64,000 bases of DNA from an uncultured Lachnospiraceae bacterium (lineage in GTDB: Bacteria > Bacillota > Clostridia > Lachnospirales > Lachnospiraceae). The notes beneath the pieces were generated by a model. It was not told the DNA's origin. It did not search any database and saw nothing but the letters and a program-made list of their open reading frames with translations. The stretch lies in NCBI GenBank assembly GCA_947574135.1, contig CANPIM010000002.1, positions 1 to 64,000 on the forward strand, read 5' to 3'. The translations under genes were made by a program, and so were the position numbers. Below are positions 52,618 through 61,190 of this stretch, one piece after another. Every line of letters begins with the position of its first letter. The first letter of the stretch is position 1.

Positions 52618-54471
52618 TTACATATGAAACCGTCGCTTCAGCTCTGCCTTGGCCTTTTTATCCCCCAAAAGGAGACTAACGCCTAAAATCCCCACTGAGC
52701 TCAACAGCGCGGCCACGGTAAGGGCCGGCCGTGTGATCACTCCAAACACCCATAAAAGCAGGGGAAGAAGCCCCAGCACCACATATTCTATCTGGAATAA
52801 GAGATAGCTCTGCCAGCTCATATGATTGACTGCTGTCAAAATAAGGTTCATCCCGTTGGCCAGAAGCAGCAGGGCGGGGACGGCATAATTCACAGACCAG
52901 CCGGAATAGCCCAGGCTTGCGTCCGCCAAAAGGCACAGCACCTGGGCAGCCAGGGTCTGCACCAGAATCTTGGCTGCCGGATTGGTATTGTGATGAACGG
53001 AAAACCGCATGGTAAACAAAAAATACAAAATAGCACCCGCGCTCACCAGAGACCAGGGCACTCCCCTGTAGGTAAAAAGGTTTAACAGGGTTAAAAATCC
53101 CCCCAGCAAAATGGAGGCAACAAAATAGCTCTTTGTCCAGATTTGAAACCGTTTCTCATCCCCGGGGTGCTTGGGATAAGGAATCCTTCCCGGCTCTTCC
53201 CCCGGATAAACCCCATTTCCCTCTACCCGAACGCCCACGCCGTCCTCCCGAAGCTTATGAAAAAAGGCCAGCTGAAGATCCTGGTTGGAAAAGGCAGAGC
53301 TAAAGGTAAACACCAGCTGCTTTCCATAGGAGCATACCACACATTTCAGAGGCTGCTTGGGAGAGGCCCCCATAATAAAATGAAAGCCTTCCACAAAGGG
53401 CTCATACATGGGAAGCATGCGAATCAGCCCCAGATTGGACAGGGTGGTGGTAAAGGCCTTAGAGCTTCGGCTGTATACCAGCCTGATCCCTATATTTTTC
53501 AAAAACAGAGGAATGGGACGCAATAGCCAGCTCTTCTCGTTGGAAACATTGTAGGCAATTAGCTCCTCCATATGCTCCTTTGTGAGCTGCTTAGAAAAAT
53601 GCTCCGCCACCTGTCCCAGGATCTCCTCAAAGGTGTAGGTTTTCCCCTCTTTTAAATCCATCTCCGCAAATACCACCCCAAAAAAGTTCATGGTGGTCTC
53701 GGAGGGAAAGAATTGCCGCAGATTTACCGGAATATTGATCCGGACCTTGCGGGCATGGGAGGGATGGTAGACCTGGTAAATACTGGAAACCAATACAGCC
53801 GCCAAATACTGGGTAATGCTCACACCATATTCCCGGCACACCCCTTTTAGGGAAGGGATGTCCAGAAAGCCGTGAGTGACTCCCATGACCCCAGGTGGCA
53901 GCAGCTCATCCTTCAGCTCATAGGCTATGACGCCTCCGTAGCCCTTGGTATCCTCCTTGACATAATATTTCTCGTAGCTGTCCTCCACCTGCAGGGAGGT
54001 CTTTTCCCCCATGCCCCCCTTTAGCGGGGGCAGCTTGTCCGGATACCGCAGGTGCAGATACTGGGCAGTCAGCTCCTTTAAAAAATTAATGGCTCCATAG
54101 CCGTCTGTGAGGGCATGAAAGATTTCCACATTGATTTTATTCTTATAATAGCTCACCCGGAAGAGATACTGATTGCTGCTGTAGGGATCGATATACCGGC
54201 AGGGATAGAGCCTCTCCTCCGTTAATACGGGAGCCTTGGGATTGGCCTCAAAATAATACCAGAATACTCCCCGCCGCAGCCGCACCTGCATTCCCTCAAA
54301 CCAGGGCAGCATATGCTTTAGAGCCTCATACAAAATCTCCGGATTAATTTCGTCCCGAAGGACCACCCCAATGCGAAACACGCTGCTCAAATGTTCATTG
54401 GAAATCACCGGAAAGATATTGGCCGTATTATCCAGCCGATGCCAACGGATTTCTTTCTCTGTCTTTGCCAC
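52618..54471 (-). CDS. DUF6320 membrane protein with acyltransferase-like (condensation-fold) N-terminal domain
   Basis: 617 residues. The N-terminal about 440 residues have a WS/DGAT- or condensation-like acyltransferase fold with the catalytic HALTDG (His near 119, Asp near 123 from this start). The C-terminal 170 residues carry five to six membrane helices (VASILLGGFLTLLNLF to ALLSSVGILGVSLLLG), the DUF6320 part. I prefer GTG at 54471 (AGGGGGGAG upstream); an ATG at 54498 lacks a site and lies next to a -10-like TATAAT. Probably acylates a membrane or secreted substrate together with the adjacent esterase; function unproven. Confidence 0.75.
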   Translation of the reverse strand: MAKTEKEIRWHRLDNTANIFPVISNEHLSSVFRIGVVLRDEINPEILYEALKHMLPWFEGMQVRLRRGVFWYYFEANPKAPVLTEERLYPCRYIDPYSSNQYLFRVSYYKNKINVEIFHALTDGYGAINFLKELTAQYLHLRYPDKLPPLKGGMGEKTSLQVEDSYEKYYVKEDTKGYGGVIAYELKDELLPPGVMGVTHGFLDIPSLKGVCREYGVSITQYLAAVLVSSIYQVYHPSHARKVRINIPVNLRQFFPSETTMNFFGVVFAEMDLKEGKTYTFEEILGQVAEHFSKQLTKEHMEELIAYNVSNEKSWLLRPIPLFLKNIGIRLVYSRSSKAFTTTLSNLGLIRMLPMYEPFVEGFHFIMGASPKQPLKCVVCSYGKQLVFTFSSAFSNQDLQLAFFHKLREDGVGVRVEGNGVYPGEEPGRIPYPKHPGDEKRFQIWTKSYFVASILLGGFLTLLNLFTYRGVPWSLVSAGAILYFLFTMRFSVHHNTNPAAKILVQTLAAQVLCLLADASLGYSGWSVNYAVPALLLLANGMNLILTAVNHMSWQSYLLFQIEYVVLGLLPLLLWVFGVITRPALTVAALLSSVGILGVSLLLGDKKAKAELKRRFHM

Positions 54472-54536
54472 AGGCTCCCCCCTCTCTGCTGTTCCCATCC
54501 TATTATAATGCCAAATCTCCTAAAAGGAAAGCCCTC

Positions 54537-55871
54537 CTACAGCAAAAACATATCCAGAACCTTGCCGGTGCACCAGGGAAAGTCTAACCGGTATACCGGT
54601 TTTCCCGCTACCAGTATCTCGGTTTTGAAAACCTCTCCGTTCACCAGGTATCGAATGCTTCCCACCGGCTCCCCTTCCTCCACCGGCGCCTCCAGCCTTG
54701 TCTCCAGCTGACACTCTACCTGCATCTCCTCGTCCCTGCGCAGCAAAATTTGATCCCGGTCCGCCTCGTGGGATGTGCCGGACATCCCCTGGTCCGGCAT
54801 TTTTGCCTCCCCAGGCATTTCCGGCGTTTCCAAAGCCCTGCATACCGGAACATAGACCATCTCCCCGATCTCCTCTCCCTGCCCATTCTCCACCAGGATG
54901 GGTGCCAGATCCCCTGCCTCCGGCTCCACCTCCGAAAAGCTATGAAGGCTGTAATTCTCCAGGCCGTAATTCATAAGCTTTCGCATATCGCTCCACTTAT
55001 AGCTTTTGTGGTTGGGCCAGCCGCAGGCCAACAGAGCCGCAATATAGGTTTTTCCGTCCCGCCTGAGAGCGCCCACATAGCAGTACCCCGCCTGGTTGGT
55101 AAAGCCCGTCTTACCCGACAGAGCTCCCTCCATCATCTGCAAAAAGGCGTTGTGGTTCTGGACGGAAAAGCTTCGGGTCCCGCTCTCGTCGGAAAAGCTA
55201 TGGGAGGGCCGTCGGGTGATCTCCAAAAACTTCTCCCTCTGGGGGGACTGGGCAATACAATATCGGAGAATCCGAGCCAGATCCGCCGCCGTAGTGGCAT
55301 GGATTCCCCCCTCATCCTCCCCGTCCAGGCCGTTGGGGGTGACAAAGTGGGTGTCAAAGCAGCCCAAATCCCGGGCCTTGGCATTCATAAGCTTTGCAAA
55401 CTCCCCTACCAGCTCCCGGCTCTCCTCCTTGCTCCGGGTCTCCGCCGGGGTCACGTCCGCCTCCTCCGCCACATACTCCGCAATGGCCACCGCCGAATCG
55501 TTGTGGGATTCCAGCATCAAAGAGCACATAAGGTCCTCCAGCCGATACCGCTCTCCCTTTCGGGCATTTAGCTGTACATCCGGCATACCCGCCGCATATT
55601 CCGATATGGTGACCATGGCATCCGGATCTGCATTCTCCAGCGCAACAATCAAAGTCATGATTTTCGTGGTGCTGGCCATGGGGCGGACCTCCTGACCATT
55701 TTTCTCAAACAAAATCCGCCCAGAATCCCCATCCATCAAGACGGCTGACTGGGCATACAGCTGCTCCGGTTCCTTTGGGGCCTCCTGCTCCTCCCCCCTG
55801 GAGGGAAAGGCCGGAAATACCAGGGACAATGCCATACACCCTATGATTCCCTGCTTCCACCACTGCTTCAT
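54537..55871 (-). CDS. D-alanyl-D-alanine carboxypeptidase (PBP5/DacF type)
   Basis: 444 residues, exported. Signal peptide (IIGCMALSLVFPAFPSRG), then peptidase S11 domain with SXXK at Ser67-Lys70 (MASTTKIM), SXN at ESHNDS and KTG in LSGKTGFTNQAG, then a beta-rich C-terminal domain. It trims the terminal D-Ala of peptidoglycan stem peptides. Confidence 0.95.
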   Translation of the reverse strand: MKQWWKQGIIGCMALSLVFPAFPSRGEEQEAPKEPEQLYAQSAVLMDGDSGRILFEKNGQEVRPMASTTKIMTLIVALENADPDAMVTISEYAAGMPDVQLNARKGERYRLEDLMCSLMLESHNDSAVAIAEYVAEEADVTPAETRSKEESRELVGEFAKLMNAKARDLGCFDTHFVTPNGLDGEDEGGIHATTAADLARILRYCIAQSPQREKFLEITRRPSHSFSDESGTRSFSVQNHNAFLQMMEGALSGKTGFTNQAGYCYVGALRRDGKTYIAALLACGWPNHKSYKWSDMRKLMNYGLENYSLHSFSEVEPEAGDLAPILVENGQGEEIGEMVYVPVCRALETPEMPGEAKMPDQGMSGTSHEADRDQILLRRDEEMQVECQLETRLEAPVEEGEPVGSIRYLVNGEVFKTEILVAGKPVYRLDFPWCTGKVLDMFLL

Positions 55872-55951
55872 AGGCTCACCTGCCTGTGCATTCTTCCCTT
55901 AAATATATGTCCCGGCGCCGGACAAAATACCTCCCGTTTCGGTGCCCCTCC

Positions 55952-56128
55952 TCAGAACATTTCTTCATCCTCTTTTTTCTCAGCGTCCCGGCCGGCACAC
56001 CCGGAGCAGCCTCCACAGGAACCACAGCCACAGCAGCCTCCTCCGCTTTTCTTTCTGCGCACCATATAAGAAATGCTGGCCGTCAGCAGTCCTATAATAA
56101 TCACCACTACCACAACATCTGCGAACAT
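55952..56128 (-). CDS. FeoB-associated Cys-rich membrane protein (58 aa)
   Basis: A short gene. 58 residues: one N-terminal membrane helix (MFADVVVVVIIIGLLTASIS), a basic turn and a tail with seven cysteines in CCGCGSCGGCSGC, then acidic residues. This is the FeoB-associated Cys-rich peptide family. It is normally located after feoB, but no feo gene is in the window. It lies behind its own promoter and iron-box. Confidence 0.85.
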   Translation of the reverse strand: MFADVVVVVIIIGLLTASISYMVRRKKSGGGCCGCGSCGGCSGCAGRDAEKKEDEEMF

Positions 56129-56159
56129 TCTTTTTCAATCCTTTCCCTTTATTCTTAAT

Positions 56160-56212
56160 TGATAACGAGTATCATTTTCTTTTATCATATGCTTCTTTTC
56201 TCTGTTTGTCAA
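56160..56212 (-). promoter_or_regulatory. Promoter and Fur/DtxR-like iron box of the Cys-rich peptide
   Basis: Minus-strand -35 TTGACA (plus 56207-56212), 17-base spacer, -10 TATGAT (plus 56184-56189). Just downstream, at the predicted start site, is the palindrome TGATAACGAGTATCA (plus 56160-56174), a typical Fur or DtxR-like box. Iron would repress. Confidence 0.75.
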
Positions 56213-56375
56213 GGGAACCTTTGTAAGCATCTGTCCTATCTGCAAAAAGAAGGGGATCTCACAAAATCATCCATGAAGATTGCCGATATTGCCATACTCC
56301 GATTGCAAGGAGGAGCTGAAGGCCCGTGCCCCCATGCGCAGGATGGGCCTGATAAATACCCGTAAAGCCAGGTAA

Positions 56376-57497
56376 TCAAATGGTTTCCAAAAAGGTCCGA
56401 ATAAAGGGAATTGCCGCACCGGCGGCTACCGCATGGTTTTCCTGCGCACCAATGCATATAAAGTTTTCTTCTTCTGGAAAGGCCGTGCGGTCCTGTAATT
56501 TAGAGAACAGCATGTCAATGTCCTGCTTGATTAAGTAGGGGGCGATGTGTCCACCCAAAACAATCGTGCAGTCTAAAACCATATGGAGATTATTCAATGC
56601 CATAGCCAGATAGTCAAGATACTCCGCCCATCGCCCAACCTGCCGGGAAGCCCCCTGCCGAAGCCGGGAGAAAAAGTCACTCAGATTTTCCCCTTCTTCC
56701 AGCATGGCATTTACGGAGCAATAACATTCCATGCACCCAAGCTTCCCGCAGTAGCAAGGCCGTCCGCCCTCCACCAGTGTCATATGCTCCACAGTCCCCG
56801 TCCGCCCCGTGCGCCCCCGCTGGATTTGGCTGTGCATAATAATTGCCCCACCTAAGTGAACGCCCAGGGAGAGGTAGATGACATCCGTCAATTCCGGGTT
56901 TCTCCACAACTCTAGCTCAGCGGCGCACTCGGCATCATGGATCAGGCGAACCGGATAAGGAAACCGCTCTGACAGTGGGTGAATCGTCAATCCGGTGCAA
57001 TCCAAAATTTTTCCATACAGCATTCGCTGGCCATCCTCTGATACAAGCCCCTGCATACCGATACCGGCTCCAAGCACAGCATCGCCTGGTATATTCGTCT
57101 CTTGAAGCAGTTCACAAATCATATCATGCAATGCCTGGAAATACTCGTCCTTCTCAGAAAAAGATAACTGCGCTTCTTTTTTCCCTAAGACCGTCCCATA
57201 CAGGTTAAGCACAACAGCGGTGATATAATCGGGCAGTATTTCCACTCCAACGGAAACTCGTGCCTCCGGCCTGATGGAATAGGCTGCCGCTTTTCGCCCG
57301 ATACCGGATGCCATCTGCCCCTGCTTTTCAATCAACCCCTCTGTCTCCAGTGTGGATAGGTGCTGCGTGACAGTAGGCAGGCTCATTTCCAGAGAGGAGG
57401 CGATCTTGGACTTTGAGATGCGCCGCTCCTGATAGATCAGGCGATAGACATCGGAGTAGTTTTTCTTCCGAATATCGTTCATCGAGATTTTTTCCAT
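56376..57497 (-). CDS. ROK-family transcriptional repressor (NagC/XylR type)
   Basis: 373 residues. N-terminal winged HTH (SKSKIASSLEMSLPTVTQHLSTLETEGLIEK), then a ROK kinase-like domain with the Zn motif CYCGKLGCMECYC and late IVLGGHIAPYL. ATG at 57497 has AAAGGTGG upstream. It is divergent from the sugar cassette starting at 57740 and surely controls it; the ligand is the sugar or its phosphate. Confidence 0.93.
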   Translation of the reverse strand: MEKISMNDIRKKNYSDVYRLIYQERRISKSKIASSLEMSLPTVTQHLSTLETEGLIEKQGQMASGIGRKAAAYSIRPEARVSVGVEILPDYITAVVLNLYGTVLGKKEAQLSFSEKDEYFQALHDMICELLQETNIPGDAVLGAGIGMQGLVSEDGQRMLYGKILDCTGLTIHPLSERFPYPVRLIHDAECAAELELWRNPELTDVIYLSLGVHLGGAIIMHSQIQRGRTGRTGTVEHMTLVEGGRPCYCGKLGCMECYCSVNAMLEEGENLSDFFSRLRQGASRQVGRWAEYLDYLAMALNNLHMVLDCTIVLGGHIAPYLIKQDIDMLFSKLQDRTAFPEEENFICIGAQENHAVAAGAAIPFIRTFLETI

Positions 57498-57521
57498 CGT
57501 TTGACCACCTTTCTGGTAATT

Positions 57522-57535
57522 CGTTTTGTAAAACG
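57522..57535. promoter_or_regulatory. Palindromic operator candidate for the ROK repressor
   Basis: CGTTTT-GT-AAAACG, a perfect inverted repeat 25 bases before the ROK start. A second AT palindrome, TATATAAAATCATTTTATATA, is at about 57691-57711 in front of the dehydrogenase. Confidence 0.5.
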
Positions 57536-57650
57536 AGTATATTTTATTTGTCAAAGAAAAGCAACTGATTTTTGTGAATATTCACAGGAGCCAGCTAAAA
57601 ATTGTTCATTATAGACAAAACGGACTGCCAATTTTCGTCTGTTCTGCGAA

Positions 57651-57679
57651 TTGCAAAATACATTTCCCTTCTCTATTAT
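57651..57679 (+). promoter_or_regulatory. Sigma-A promoter of the sugar cassette
   Basis: -35 TTGCAA (57651-57656), 17-base spacer, -10 TATTAT (57674-57679), about 55 bases before the dehydrogenase ATG. The AT-rich palindrome near 57691-57711 lies at the predicted start of transcription. Confidence 0.6.
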
Positions 57680-57739
57680 GTAAGTACATTATATAAAATC
57701 ATTTTATATAAATAATTTATTAAATAGGAGGAACACACT

Positions 57740-58516
57740 ATGGGAATCATCGAAAAAATGAGATTGGACGGCAAGAAGGGCTTCGTTACCGGCGCTGCGC
57801 GCGGCATCGGCAAATGCACGGCCACCGCTTTCGCTGAGGCGGGCGCTGACATTGCCATCGTGGACATGGACATTGCCGCCGCCGAGGCCACCGCCAAGGA
57901 AATCGCTGCGTCTACCGGCCGCAAGGTCATCGCCCTGAAGTGCGATGTTACCAACGAGGCCCAGGTACAGGCCATGGTGGATGAGGTCGTCAGGCAGCTG
58001 GGCGGACTGGACTTCTGCCATGCCAACGCAGGCATCTGCATCAACGCGGCGGCAGACGAGATGACCTATGCCCAGTGGAAGAAAAACCTTGATGTGAATC
58101 TGAACAGCGTCTTTTTGACCGACACCATCGCAGGCAAATATATGCTGGCCCACGGGGGCGGCTCCATCATCAACACCGCCTCCATGTCTGCCCACATTGT
58201 CAATGTCCCCCAGCCTCAGTGCGCCTACAATGCCTCCAAGGCCGGTGTCATCCAGCTCACCAAGTCCCTGGCCGTGGAGTGGGCCAAGCGGGGCGTTCGG
58301 GTGAACAGCATCAGTCCCGGCTACATCGGCACGGACCTGACCCTCTCCTCCGAGACCCTCAAGCCCCTGATCGCCCAGTGGAACGCCATGGCTCCCATGG
58401 GTCGCTTGGGCAAGCCGGAGGAACTGGAGTCCATCTGCGTATACCTGGCAGGCGACACCAGCACCTTTACCACTGGTGCGGACTTCGGACTGGATGGCGC
58501 ATTCACCTGCTTCTAA
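57740..58516 (+). CDS. Short-chain dehydrogenase, sugar-alcohol type
   Basis: 258 residues, classical SDR. NAD(P)-binding TGAARGIG (18-25), NNAG-equivalent ANAG, catalytic Ser in NTASMS, Tyr163 and Lys167 (YNASK). The sequence style matches polyol or ketose reductases. Site AGGAGGAACACACT before ATG. First gene of the cassette; Asp after the second beta strand (VDMD) suggests NAD+ as cofactor. Confidence 0.93.
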   Translation: MGIIEKMRLDGKKGFVTGAARGIGKCTATAFAEAGADIAIVDMDIAAAEATAKEIAASTGRKVIALKCDVTNEAQVQAMVDEVVRQLGGLDFCHANAGICINAAADEMTYAQWKKNLDVNLNSVFLTDTIAGKYMLAHGGGSIINTASMSAHIVNVPQPQCAYNASKAGVIQLTKSLAVEWAKRGVRVNSISPGYIGTDLTLSSETLKPLIAQWNAMAPMGRLGKPEELESICVYLAGDTSTFTTGADFGLDGAFTCF

Positions 58517-58608
58517 TCCTATCCCACACTAGGAGGGCGGCTCTCCCGAAGGGTCTGCCGTCCTCCGCACGACTCCCCGCAGTAGAAAAGAAAGGAGGCG
58601 GAAAAACT

Positions 58609-58722
58609 ATGAAATATTTACTCGGTACCGATATTGGTGCCTCTGAAACTAAAACCATCCCCACAGACCAAAAGGCCTGCATGGGCGAAGTAAATACCTG
58701 GCAGGCACTGGTCTTGTCATAG
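58609..58722 (+). pseudogene. N-terminal stump of an FGGY carbohydrate kinase
   Basis: A 37-codon frame behind the perfect site AAAGGAGGCGGAAAAACT. It begins MKYLLGTDIGASETKTI, the unmistakable N-terminus of xylulokinase-like FGGY kinases, which normally run to about 500 residues. After about 20 residues the sequence no longer matches and soon stops. A deletion removed nearly the entire gene, so the cassette has lost its own kinase. Confidence 0.75.
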
Positions 58723-58742
58723 TGAGAAAGGAGGGAAACTTT

Positions 58743-60122
58743 GTGAAAAGTAAATGGGGAAAGCGAATCGGTTATGGAATCGGCGATTTGGGCTGTAATC
58801 TGGTGTTCAGCACCATGTCCTCTTATCTGCTGATCTTTTACACTGATGTTTTCGGAATCGCCGCGGCAGCGGCTGGAACCATGATGCTAGTAACCAAGCT
58901 GATTGACGCCATCACCGACACCGTTATGGGCGTTATTGTAGACAAGACCCACACCAAATGGGGGCAGGGACGGCCCTATTTCGTTGTCGGCGCGGTTCCC
59001 TTTGCGGTGTTCACCGTGCTGACCTTTATTGTGCCAGATCTGAGCCAGAGCGGCAAGCTGATTTGGGCATATGTGACCTACTGCCTGCTGTGTACCGCCT
59101 ATACTGTGGTAAACATCCCCCTGAACACCATTGTTCCCCGGCTGTCCTCCGACCCTAACGAGCGGAACATCCTGGTAACTACCCGTATGGTCTGCGCCCT
59201 GCTGGGGACCGCCATCGTCATGTCCATCACCACCCCCTTTGTGAAGTTTGTTGGCGGCATCGTGGACCCCGGCGTCGCCGACTCCTTCAAGAGTCCCAAG
59301 GCATGGATCATCGTGATGGGCGTCTATGGCGTGGCTGCTATGCTGATCTTCTTCCTCACCTTTGCCAGCACAGAGGAGGTCGTTCCCCCATCGGTGCAGA
59401 ATGAAACCAGCGCCCTCAAGGACAATATCAAGGCCATGACCGGACAGGCGTGGCTGGTGATGATTTTCAACTTCCTCTACTTCGCCCTGTATGTGGTGCG
59501 CTCTACCACCGTCATCTACTTCTTCAAATACAACCTTCAGCGGGAGGACCTGGCGACTCTGGTGGGTTTCCTGGGCATCCTGTCCGGTCTGCCCATGCTG
59601 CTGTGCCTGCCCAAGCTGGAGGAAAAATTTGGAAAGCGGAATATCCTGTTCCTGTCCATCGCCATCTATCTGGTAGGCAACGCCCTGATCCTGATGAACC
59701 AAAGCTCTGTCGCCTTCCAGCTCACCGGACTGGTCATCACGGGCCTTGGAATCTACGGCATCTTCGGCACCGTCTTTGCTATGCAGCCCGATGCCATTGA
59801 CTACTCTGAGTGGAAGAAAAACCGAAGTATCTCCGGAACGATTGCCGCCTTTCAGGGCCTGTTCGTCAAGGCCAGTATGGGGCTGGCCAGCTGGATCATC
59901 GGTCTCTACCTGGGCATGAACGGCTATGACGGTGCAGCCAGCACCCAGGGCCTTGCAGCTCAGCAAAGTATCCAGTTCTGCTATATGTGGATTCCCGTCA
60001 TTCTGTGTGTCCTACTGGCAGTCACAAATATATTCTGGAAGCTGGACTCCTGCGCCGATGAGATGCGTGCGGAACTGGATGCCCGCCGTAAGAAATTGCA
60101 GGAACTTATTGCTAAGTGGTAA
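58743..60122 (+). CDS. GPH-type sugar:cation symporter
   Basis: 459 residues with 12 membrane helices, glycoside-pentoside-hexuronide (MFS_2) family: GYGIGDLGCNLVFSTMSSYLLIFYTDVFG, DAITDTVMGVIVDKTHTKWGQGRPYFVVG. GTG at 58743 is preceded by AAAGGAGGGAAACTTT. The C-terminus ends soon after the last helix, so the transporter has no fused IIA domain; the tandem EIIA protein is encoded directly downstream. Confidence 0.92.
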   Translation: MKSKWGKRIGYGIGDLGCNLVFSTMSSYLLIFYTDVFGIAAAAAGTMMLVTKLIDAITDTVMGVIVDKTHTKWGQGRPYFVVGAVPFAVFTVLTFIVPDLSQSGKLIWAYVTYCLLCTAYTVVNIPLNTIVPRLSSDPNERNILVTTRMVCALLGTAIVMSITTPFVKFVGGIVDPGVADSFKSPKAWIIVMGVYGVAAMLIFFLTFASTEEVVPPSVQNETSALKDNIKAMTGQAWLVMIFNFLYFALYVVRSTTVIYFFKYNLQREDLATLVGFLGILSGLPMLLCLPKLEEKFGKRNILFLSIAIYLVGNALILMNQSSVAFQLTGLVITGLGIYGIFGTVFAMQPDAIDYSEWKKNRSISGTIAAFQGLFVKASMGLASWIIGLYLGMNGYDGAASTQGLAAQQSIQFCYMWIPVILCVLLAVTNIFWKLDSCADEMRAELDARRKKLQELIAKW

Positions 60123-60139
60123 TGTAAGGAGAATCATGG

Positions 60140-61072
60140 ATGAAAGAACATGTACCGAAATTCACACACTTTGTAAACGAAGAGAGAACATTTATTCTAG
60201 ATGGTGAAATACTGGAGAAGAAAAACATCGTGCTAAACTGTCAATCCGTCACTCCCCAGGAGGCCATCCGGGCCTGCGGCAAGCGAATGCTGGAGAGCGG
60301 CTACATTGAGGAGGGTTACATCCAGGCCATGTTGGATCGGGACAGCGGCGACTCCGTGGCGGTTGGCAGCCATGTGTCCATTCCCCACGGCGATAAGGAG
60401 TCCCGTGCATTGGTCAAAAAGACCGGTCTGGTTGTTATGACGTACCCGGATGGTATGGACTGGAACGGCCAGCGGGTTCGCCTGGTCATCGGCGTCGCTT
60501 CCAGGGGTGAGGAGCATCTGGAAATTTTGAAGCGAGTGGCAGCTATAGCCGTTGACGAGGAGACTGCTGACAGGCTGGTGGATGATGCTGACCTGAATGC
60601 CTTGTACGCCTGTCTCAATGGTCTGGATGCGGCTAAGGTGAAGCGCCCCCTGCTGGAGAAGAAAAACATCGTCCTAAACTGTCAATCCGTCACTCCTGAG
60701 GAGGCCATCACGGCCTGCGGCAGACTGCTGGTGGAAAGCGGCTACGCCAGCGAAGGTTATATCCAGAGTATGCTGAAGCGCAACTCTGCCTTTTCCGCGG
60801 CCGTTGGCAGCCATATAGCCATTCCCCATGGCACCAAAGATTCCCTGGAGTTTATTCGGAGAACCGGTGTTGCTGTTATGACCTACCCGGATGGTATTCA
60901 GTGGGAGGATAAAGTCGTCCGTCTGGTAATCGGCATTGCATCCAAGGGCGAGGAGCACCTGGAACTTTTAAACCGCATCGTGGAAATGATTAGGTCCGAG
61001 GAGGACACCGATGCTCTGGTAGCTAACACCACAGAAGAAGAATTATACAAACAATTAAACGGCCTGACATAA
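60140..61072 (+). CDS. Tandem mannitol-type PTS EIIA domain protein
   Basis: 310 residues made of two EIIA(Mtl/Fru) domains, about 24-165 and 171-310, offset by 147 residues. Both keep the phosphoryl-accepting His in SIPHG (His83) and AIPHG (His230). The domain 5' ends are almost identical at DNA level (LEKKNIVLNCQSVTP twice; 60212 and 60653), showing a recent tandem duplication or conversion. There are no EIIB or EIIC genes beside it; the transporter is a GPH symporter. A regulatory role is therefore likely. Confidence 0.9.
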   Translation: MKEHVPKFTHFVNEERTFILDGEILEKKNIVLNCQSVTPQEAIRACGKRMLESGYIEEGYIQAMLDRDSGDSVAVGSHVSIPHGDKESRALVKKTGLVVMTYPDGMDWNGQRVRLVIGVASRGEEHLEILKRVAAIAVDEETADRLVDDADLNALYACLNGLDAAKVKRPLLEKKNIVLNCQSVTPEEAITACGRLLVESGYASEGYIQSMLKRNSAFSAAVGSHIAIPHGTKDSLEFIRRTGVAVMTYPDGIQWEDKVVRLVIGIASKGEEHLELLNRIVEMIRSEEDTDALVANTTEEELYKQLNGLT

Positions 61073-61096
61073 GCCTGGATTTTTAGCAGACATCTT

Positions 61097-61142
61097 GTTG
61101 CTCCAACAACTGTAAATACAAATTCCCAGTTGTTGGAGCAAC
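61097..61142. terminator. Perfect 16-bp inverted repeat, bidirectional terminator candidate
   Basis: GTTGCTCCAACAACTG and CAGTTGTTGGAGCAAC are exact complements with a 14-base loop, located between the convergent EIIA gene (plus) and lipoprotein gene (minus). The flanking T-runs are weak (TCTTTC). Confidence 0.65.
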
Positions 61143-61190
61143 TCTTTCGTTTAGCCCCCGCCAAAATCTGAACAAAAGGAAAATGCTGTC

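Noticed and set aside
56159..56365. 68-codon open frame on the plus strand
   Set aside because: It overlaps the iron box and promoter of the minus-strand Cys-rich peptide, lacks a ribosome site and has no similarity.
58887..59966. 359-codon open frame on the minus strand
   Set aside because: Antisense to the GPH symporter; rich in His, Gln, Asp and Gly with no hydrophobic or domain pattern.
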